Assembly: GCF_000247695.1 (NCBI RefSeq)
Contig: NW_004624748.1
Coordinates: 6,566,986-6,630,985, forward strand
Direction: 5' to 3'
DNA: 64,000 bases
Origin: Heterocephalus glaber
Lineage: Eukaryota; Chordata; Mammalia; Rodentia; Bathyergidae
Within the stretch, counting starts at the first letter, position 1. The number at the start of each line of letters is the position of its first letter. Below the pieces are notes generated by a model. That model was not told the DNA's origin. It saw nothing but the letters and a program-made list of their open reading frames with translations, and made no database searches. Below are positions 56,960 to 64,000 of this stretch, one piece after another. The position numbers and the translations under genes were made by a program.

Positions 56960-59445
56960 GAGTCTTTTTGGGTATTTTAAAATTCCGTTCAAAAAGAATT
57001 GTTCAGTTGAGAGTGGGAAAAGGTGAGTTCCAGTTCTGGTGAGTTTTAACAGTCGCTAGCCATGTGGTTTACAACAATTTACTTCAGCTTTTTGGGTTCG
57101 TCTCACTTGTTCAGAATACCATATCAACTCTTGTTCACTCTGTGAAATGGCTTTGGATAGTAAAAAATGGAATGTAATTCCTCAAAGTTAACTACTGCCC
57201 CCAGCTCCCTAGTTTCAAACAATCTTGAGATATTACAATTGAAGACCAGGAAATTCTGGAAGCAAGATCTAGAGGGTTATAAATAATTGTACATACATAA
57301 ATCTGTCGAAAGACAAAATTATAAGTTAGGTTACAGATCTTAATTAGTTTTAGTTTTATTAGAATTAGTTTTAATTTTATTAGAATTTTTTAGAATTCGT
57401 TCCATACAATAGAATAAGTGTTCCAATAAGCCTAGCAGAGAAGATAGGTTTTATAGATGAAAAAAAAGAAGAAAGAAAGAAATGAAAGGCTGAAGAAAGC
57501 AGAAACAACAACAAAAAAAGTGGATTGGTTGTGTCAGAGTTATTTTCCTTGCAGGGGCAAAGAGAACAAGAGAAAAATAACTAATTGGTTGACATCAGGT
57601 TTACTTCAGGTTACCTTTTTGTGTAAAGATTAAGGTAGAGGGAACTTCACTATCATGCCAATTGATACAAGCCTGTTTGGAAAGTTTGACAGTTATCTCT
57701 ACAATCCTGATTTCTCGGGGACAAATGTATAGCTTCTTTACAGCCTGAGGATGTGGAATTTTAGCAAGAGTGACTCCATTTTTATTTTTAGTCTGCTCTA
57801 TTGGGCCTAGTGCAGGGGTTTAGTACAAAACAAGGTGTTCCTATAATTTTCACTTTCTAATTCTTTCTCTGTTAGGATGAAATGTTAGAAAAAGAAGGCA
57901 TTTGCAGTAGGTAAGAGAAAAACAAAAAAAGAAAAAGAAAATTCTTACTGAATACCATTAAACAGATTAGGAAACTGAGACGAAGGAAAAATAAATGATG
58001 TTTACAGAACCAGAAATCCTCCTGTGCTGCAGAATTTCTGTTTTAAAAGACTTGAGAATAAAAGACCTTTCATTATTTTGTGCACCAGCAGTAAGCAACA
58101 GTGTAAAATCAGTTGGCAAACAGTCTGGGAATAATCTCCTGGGTTTTTTTCTCCTTTTTATCTGGTTTGTCTACAGAACTGTGTGGTGCACAACAGCAGG
58201 GATAATAAAGAAGCTGGATTGAGACCAAGCATAGCAAAGCCAGTCTTGTGATTTATAAAAGATTGCCCATTGACCCTGGAAACTAGGAGTAGGGGTGGAG
58301 GAAAGTCCATGACTCAACAAAAAGTTAAAAACATAATCATAAGTTACCATTAACTAACTACTAAATGTAAACACAGTGTTAGAAGAACTTTGTTTTCCTT
58401 TTTCTTGTGGATTTTGAGAGCCAAAAAGAATCTCCTTTTAAGAGTGACACTAGCTTTACACTTCACTAGGATCCAACTTTGTTTTTCTGCTTAACTGGGA
58501 GGAAGACAAAAATAGAATTGGGAACTAAATTCTAGAATCATAGTTCATTTAGATTTCTGTGATGTACGTGGACAGGGATTTATTTTTTATTTTTTATTTT
58601 TTTAGCTTCTTCACAGTTCCATTCCCTCTGTTCTTTCTCAAGGAAGCAGTTCCTTCTTCATCAGAGAAACTTATTGAGGTTTAGCAGAATGATTGGAAAA
58701 CACTTTTGCAAATATAGGGTCTTTGGTGAAACAACATCACTGAATATGCCCTTTGAAATGTGCTTTTGGCATAGCCCCTCAGCAACTCAATGTGTGGCTT
58801 TAGCTAAAGGCATCTTGTGGCTTTGTCTCAACTTTTATAAGGGAAATGTTTCTTCTATTTGAGAGAAGAAGGCTTTGACTTGCCTCTTCAGAGACTTCAG
58901 TGCTGCTTTTTTTTCTTTTCTTCATATCTTGAGGGGTCCTGTACTGCTTCTAAATTTCTTACCTCCAAAGTTAGTATTTATTATTCATTGCCTAACTTGA
59001 TATCATTTATGCTTTTTAATTATTTTTATCTTATATCAGTTATTTTTAATTTAAAAATTTTTATTTTCCTTGATGAACCAACTACATGATTTTTTTCCTC
59101 TGTAGAATCTTGGTCTATAATATCCCAAACTCTTTTGGAATTGTTCTAATAATGGATGCAGATCCCCTTTGATTCAGTTAATTTTGGCATTGGGAACTTT
59201 TGTTTTGTTTTGCTTGATTGTGAAAAGACTGAACCTGTTCCATAATGGATGCTTTAGTTTGCTAGTTGTCATCTCTTGGTTTCTCCCTCCAGAGCAGGCC
59301 TTTCTAAGTGTATCTGTGTTCTGAATAAGTCTCTTTGCATGTAAAAGAGGAGAAAACAAAAAGAAAGGAAAGATGAGAAACACAAACCAAAAAGGAGAGT
59401 AAAATCTAAAGGATGAGAAGATAGGCCACATACTAAAAAAAAAAA
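56960..59445. other. Intergenic stretch, no gene recognised
   Basis: AT-rich unique sequence with short internal repeats of TTAGTTTTA/TTAGAATT (57340-57400). The small open frames here have no family resemblance. Confidence 0.6.
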
Positions 59446-59449
59446 AAAT

Positions 59450-60720
59450 GCCAATGATATCTGATAAAGGAATTGTATCCAGAATTTAGAAAGAGCTTTT
59501 TTTTTTCTTTTTGCAGTACTGGGGATCAATCCCAGGGTCATGTACTACTGAGCTACATCAACAGCCCTTTTATTTTTTATTTTGAAACAGGATCTTGCTA
59601 GGTGGCCTGGGTGGTACTTGAGAAATTTCAGTCCTACCTCAGCCTCACTCAGTGCTGGGATTACAGGCACATGCACCCACCAGGCTTACAAAGAACTTTT
59701 AACACTCAACTATAGAAAAACAAACCACCCAATTAAAAACTGGGCAAACAATCTGAACAGAGACCTTACCAAACATGGTATTCAGTACAGATGGCAAATA
59801 AGCATATGAAAGACATTTCACATCAAATATCACTAGAGAATCACATATTAAAGCAGTAGTCTCTGCACACCTATTCAAGTGGCCAATATTCAAAACACTG
59901 ATGATACCAAATACTGACTAGTATGCAGAACAACGGGAACTCTCATTTATTGTCGGTAGAAATGGAAAATGGTTGTCACAGATATTTTGGCAATTTCTTA
60001 TAAAACTAAACATAACCTTACCATACAATCTAACAATCATGCTCCTTGATATTTACTCCAAGGATTTGAAAAATTATGTCCACAAAAAAAAAACCCGCAT
60101 GTACATCTGTATAGCTGTTTTGTTCATACTTGCCAAAATTTGGAAGCAGTCAAAGTATCCTTTAATAGATGAACAATGTTATATCTATGAATGGACTGTT
60201 ATTCAGCACTAAAAAGAAATGATTCATCAAGATGTGGAAACATAAATGCCTATCATTAAGTGAAAGATAACAATTTGAAAGCACTACATACTGCATGAGT
60301 CCAACTGTGTGACATTCTGGAAAAGGCAAAACTATGGAGATATTAAAAAATCAGAGGTATCCAGAGTTTGGGAACTGGGAAGAATGAATAGGTGTGCACA
60401 CAGGATTTTTAGGACAATGAAACCACTCTCTATGATCCTACAGTGGTGGATGTATATTATTACACATTTAATAATATCCATACAACATACAACACTAAGA
60501 ATGAATCCTAAAATAAACTTTAGGCTTTGGGTGATAATGATATGTCAATGTGGGTTTATGGATTGTAACAAGTGTATGAGTCTGGGATAGGATGTTGATA
60601 GTGGGGGAAGTTATATGTATGTAGGGACAAGAATACATGGAAACTCACTGTGCTTTCTTGCTCAGTTTTGCTGTAAAACTAAGATTTCTCTAGACATTCA
60701 AGTTTATTAGAAAGGGAAAA
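59450..60720 (+). mobile_element. Old L1 3' end (L1M-type)
   Basis: Starts with the L1 phrase for 'ATATCTGATAAAGG..ATCCAGAAT' and continues with ORF2 C-terminal/3' UTR features (ACTGGGCAAA, 'GGAAGCAGTCAAAGTATCC', the dumbbell of short host-like phrases seen in mammalian L1M 3' ends). Interrupted by a composite SINE at about 59495-59690, flanked by AAAGA(G/A)CTTTT. Heavily decayed; no coding capacity. Confidence 0.8.
59495..59690 (-). mobile_element. Composite SINE (ID-like plus B1-like monomer, B4-type layout)
   Basis: An ID-like unit (CTGGGGATCAATCCCAGGG..ACTGAGCTACATC) is followed by a B1-like unit (CAGTGCTGGGATTACAGGC), both reversed. Inserted in the L1 3' end at 59450-60720, with its target sequence repeated on both sides. 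Confidence 0.8.
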
Positions 60721-61407
60721 GAAATGGCATAACAGAGGTCCAATGGTTAAAACTCACTCAGAAGGCTCAGATCCTTCTGAGTGTCTTTTGTAAACTTCAT
60801 CATACTTTTGTATTTTCATTGGTGGCAGTTGCCTTTGTATGGATGGGGTTTGGTTTCAGGATCACCCATGGATAACAAAATCCTTAGATGCTCAAGTTCC
60901 ATATGTAAACTGGTGTAGTATTTGCATATAACTTACATCCTCCTATATACTTTTAATTATCTCTAGGATACTTATAAAACCTAATGTAATGCAAATGTTA
61001 TTTAAGTACTTATACTATATTGCTTAGGAAATCATGACAAGAAGAAAAAAATCTGTTCATAATCAGTAATAATGCAATTTTTTTCTGAAATATTTTCAAA
61101 CTTCCATTGATTGAATCCGTGGATGGAGAATCTGCAAACAAAGCAGCTATTCATAGAATGAAATTGGAGTCTAGAATGAGTTTCAGTGGCCTAGTAAAGT
61201 TTCATACAGAAGACAGTGGAAAGGATTTGGATATAGATAAAGGAAGAAGAAAAACAACCTGATTAGAGGGAAGAGCATGAAGAGGAGAACCAAGGCCAGG
61301 AGAGAGGACTGAGTCAAGAGAAAAGCATTCTCAGGCAGGTGGAGGGATCTCCTGAGTAATTGTGGGAAACATAGCTGAGAGGGGCTGGAGCCAAAAGTGT
61401 GTATGTC
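60721..61407. other. Intergenic stretch, no gene recognised
   Basis: Unique sequence, ends in an AT-rich (TATA)n tract near the LTR. Confidence 0.55.
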
Positions 61408-61785
61408 ATGTGTGTCAGTTAGCTTTCCATATAATATGTAATATTTTTTATATATATAATATATAATAGCTTTCCTTAAATTATAACAAATATCTGAAAT
61501 AATCAGTTTATAAAGAGGAAAAGTTTTTCAGTCCATGGTTAGTTGGCTTTGTTGGTTTGGGTCCTGTGACAAGGCAGCAAATTAAGGTGGGAGCACATGC
61601 TTACCTCATAGTGTCTAGAAAGAAAAGAGGAAGAGGAGGAGACCAGGGCCCCATACTTCCTTTGAGGGTACACTCCTAGTGACCTAAAAATATCCCACTA
61701 GGGTACACTTCTTAAAGATGCCAAGGCTTTCAACACATGGCCTTTTTGAGGGACCTTTAAAATCCAAACTGTAGCATTGTGTTTG
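61408..61785 (-). mobile_element. MaLR-type LTR (MLT1/MST-like), antisense
   Basis: The reversed consensus phrases are readable: GTCAGTTAGCTTTCC at one end, then ATAAAGAGGAAAAG, CAGTCCATGG, GGCAGCA, and CTTTCAACACATGGCC..AAATCCAAACTGTAGCA at the other end. No internal coding region remains. Confidence 0.7.
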
Positions 61786-62298
61786 AATTAGTACTATGGA
61801 CTCCATATTCAAGAGGACTTCTATAAGCTTTGGAAAATATTGTTTTAAAATAAAAACTACTATGTAAATATTGATCTCACATTCTGGGTGAGAAAGAAAA
61901 GGAAATGTCAGAGGCAGAAAGGGAAATTCAAACAACTACTCTATTTTTTAAAAGAAGAAAAAGGAAAAAGTTTCTAAACATCTATTAATTTTTAGAAGAA
62001 GGAATACTATATAAATCCAACATTACTAAGAATTATGTGTAATAAAAGTGTATGTGGTTATAAGTTAAATGAGGTAGAAGAAATATGCACCAAGGCTAGT
62101 ATTGAAAACTCAGTTCTACTTCCCTTGAACTTTACTATACATCATAGTAGGCTTCATCGAGAAAAGCTTTGGGCTTCCAAGCTAATGGCCTGAAAGTGTT
62201 GATGTTATTACAGTCACTATTTTGGTAACATGGAATGTAGGAAGAGGCACAATATTTTTCTATCATGACTATATACACATAGCCTCATGCAAAACGCG

Positions 62299-62334
<36 letters not shown>

Positions 62335-62924
62335 ACCTAAACTCTTTGTTTTTCATAGCCCTCCAGAACCTGGTGACATCCCACCAAACACACTTATTAT
62401 CCCTCGTGTATTGTCTCCACTCGATTCTGCTCAGTCTTCAGTGTTTGCCCTGCTTGTATCTTTATCAAAATCACTATTCTACCACCAAAAAAAAAAATCA
62501 TTACTCTAGGATAAAGCATGCAACAAAGTCTGTTATAAAGAGGAATATGAAATTAATACTAAGAAATTACTTTCAATGAGATTCTTGTATGTTGACTAAA
62601 CTTCTGAGAAAGTACTATCTTTTTTTTCTGAACTGAGAGAACTCTGACACATCTATAGTAGAACACAAATAGGTACCTGGAGGACAGGATCTAACCCTGA
62701 TTTTTTAAAGATTTATTAATTATCCTAGGTTCCATTTAAAAGTCCTCATATAATCCCTAATATTTTTTCTTTCTTGTTTTCTCTTTAACCTTTTCTCCAC
62801 AACTGGAACAAAAGCAGTTGTAACTTTATGTGAGTTACTTCTAACATTCTGACACTTAAATGGGAAAAGAAAAGAAAGAAAAGGATATCATTTAATCCTA
62901 ATTCTGAAAATGTTATTTAAAGTG
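61786..62924. other. Intergenic stretch before the L1
   Basis: Unique AT-rich sequence with a (TG)n microsatellite at 62300-62331. No gene recognised. Confidence 0.55.
62300..62331. repeat. (TG)n microsatellite
   Basis: About 16 TG dinucleotides. The 91-codon frame starting in it is an artefact. Confidence 0.95.
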
Positions 62925-64000
62925 TAGGTGCTCCATGGGTCATTCTCCAAAATAGACCACATACTCACTCATAGAACATATTTAGGTAAGTGTAAAGGAA
63001 TTTAAGTTATCTCCTGTATATTATCAGACCACAGTGTGATGAAATTGGAGAGCAATAGCAAAAGGAACCGCAAAAAATTTCATAAACATATGGAAATTGA
63101 ACAACACACTTCTGAATAACCAGTGGGTCATGAAGGAAATTAAAGAAGAAATCAGACAGTTCCTTCAATTAAATGACAATGACAATACAATATATCGAAA
63201 TCTATGGGACACAATGAAAGCAGTCTTATGAGGGAAATTCATGGCAGTGAATACTCATATTAGGAAAACAAAGCGAGCCCAATTAAACAACCTGATGCTG
63301 AACCTCAAGCTTCTAGAAAAAGAAGCGCAGGACAAACCCAAAGCCCATAGAAAGGAGGAAATTATAAAGATCAGGGCAGAAATCAATGCAATGGAGACTA
63401 AGAGAATGATACAAAAAATCAGTGAAGCCGAGAGTTGGTTCATTGAAAGAATAAACGAAATTGACAAACCCTTAGCCAACCCTATCAGAAAAAGGAAAGA
63501 AAAGGCCCAAATCCATACAATTAGGAATGAAAAGGATGAAATTACAGTGGAACAAGCAGAAATCCAGGGGATCATCAACTTTGAGAACCTATATGCCAAT
63601 AAGATGGAAAACACAGACAAAATGGACAGATTTCTAGATATGTATGAATTACCAAAGTTGAACAAAGGAGACCCTAAAAATTCTAAATGACCCAATATCA
63701 ATCAATGAAATTGAAAATGTAATTAAAAATTTACCAATTAGGATAAGCCCAGGTCCTGATGCTTTGACTGCTAAATTCTACAAGACATTTAGAGAGGAAC
63801 TACTGCCACTACTGTTTAAACTCTTTAATGAAATTGAAAGGGAACCAATACGCTTGAATTCATTCCTGGACGCAAGCATCACCTTGATCCCCAAAGCAGA
63901 GAAAGACCCAACTGAAAAAGAGAATTATAGGCCAATCTCGCTAATGAACATAGATGGAAAAATCCTTAATAAGATACTGGCAAATAGAATGCAGAAGATC
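62925..64000 (+). pseudogene. 5'-truncated LINE-1, ORF2 fragment (endonuclease end into reverse transcriptase)
   Basis: The first recognisable codons match the end of the L1 endonuclease (HGSFSKIDHIL, then ILSDHSVMKLE, with indels). The inter-domain region from about 63100 reads NLWDTMKAVL, KPKAHRKEEIIKIRAEINAMET and WFIERINEIDKPLA, and the reverse transcriptase begins with ITLIPK and YRPISLMN before the window ends. It is disabled: several frame breaks before 63200, a TGA at 63229-63231 where L1s have an Arg codon, and a +1 shift near 63667, after which the frame stops at 63688. The element starts abruptly inside ORF2 (5' truncation). Its 3' end and target-site duplication are outside the window. 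Confidence 0.93.

Noticed and set aside
63255..63701. Minus-strand 148-codon frame
   Set aside because: Shadow of the L1 ORF2 frame on the other strand.

Overview
This window is ordinary mammalian nuclear DNA, and the repeats point to a rodent. It holds B1-like SINEs with the internal quasi-duplication typical of rodent B1, and many copies of a short tRNA-derived SINE (about 75-85 bp, ID-like: A box TAGCTCAGTGG, B box near GTTCGATCC, 3' end GGTACC plus an A-rich tail). Ancient L1M, L2, MIR, MaLR LTR and hAT remnants shared by eutherians are also present. The tRNA-SINE is not the usual murid ID consensus, so a non-murid rodent (for example a beaver-type or other non-mouse lineage) is likely. 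I cannot name the species from sequence alone.

One protein-coding gene is present and complete: ITM2B (BRI2), on the minus strand. Six coding exons lie at 55523-55407, 38622-38494, 36550-36344, 34872-34762, 34141-33991 and 32726-32641. All splice sites are GT/AG and the joined frame is 801 nt (266 residues plus stop). A CpG-island promoter with GC boxes covers about 55180-55880. A 3' UTR of about 0.7 kb ends at an AATAAA signal (31961-31966, minus). Intron 1 is about 16.8 kb; the other introns are 0.6-1.9 kb.

Layout: 1-31,940 is intergenic DNA downstream of ITM2B, consisting of LINE/LTR/SINE remnants, a solo-LTR-like element, an inverted duplication, tandem duplications and one 100-N assembly gap. 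From memory of human synteny RB1 should lie further in this direction, but none of its exons is visible here. 31,945-55,900 is ITM2B. Positions 55,900-62,925 are upstream intergenic DNA with an old L1 3' end and a MaLR-type LTR. From 62,925 to the window end runs a 5'-truncated, mutated L1 (ORF2, endonuclease end into reverse transcriptase).

I found no undescribed multi-gene system. The more unusual points are: a B1-like SINE whose tail ends about 10 bp from the exon 2 donor site; two very short SINE insertions that keep only about 15 nt of the element yet have target-site duplications; a nested cluster of truncated SINEs; an inverted duplication with arms of about 170-180 bp; a tandem duplication inside an L2; and a likely lineage-specific substitution in the C-terminal Bri23 peptide. 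Almost all other open reading frames are chance or repeat-derived.
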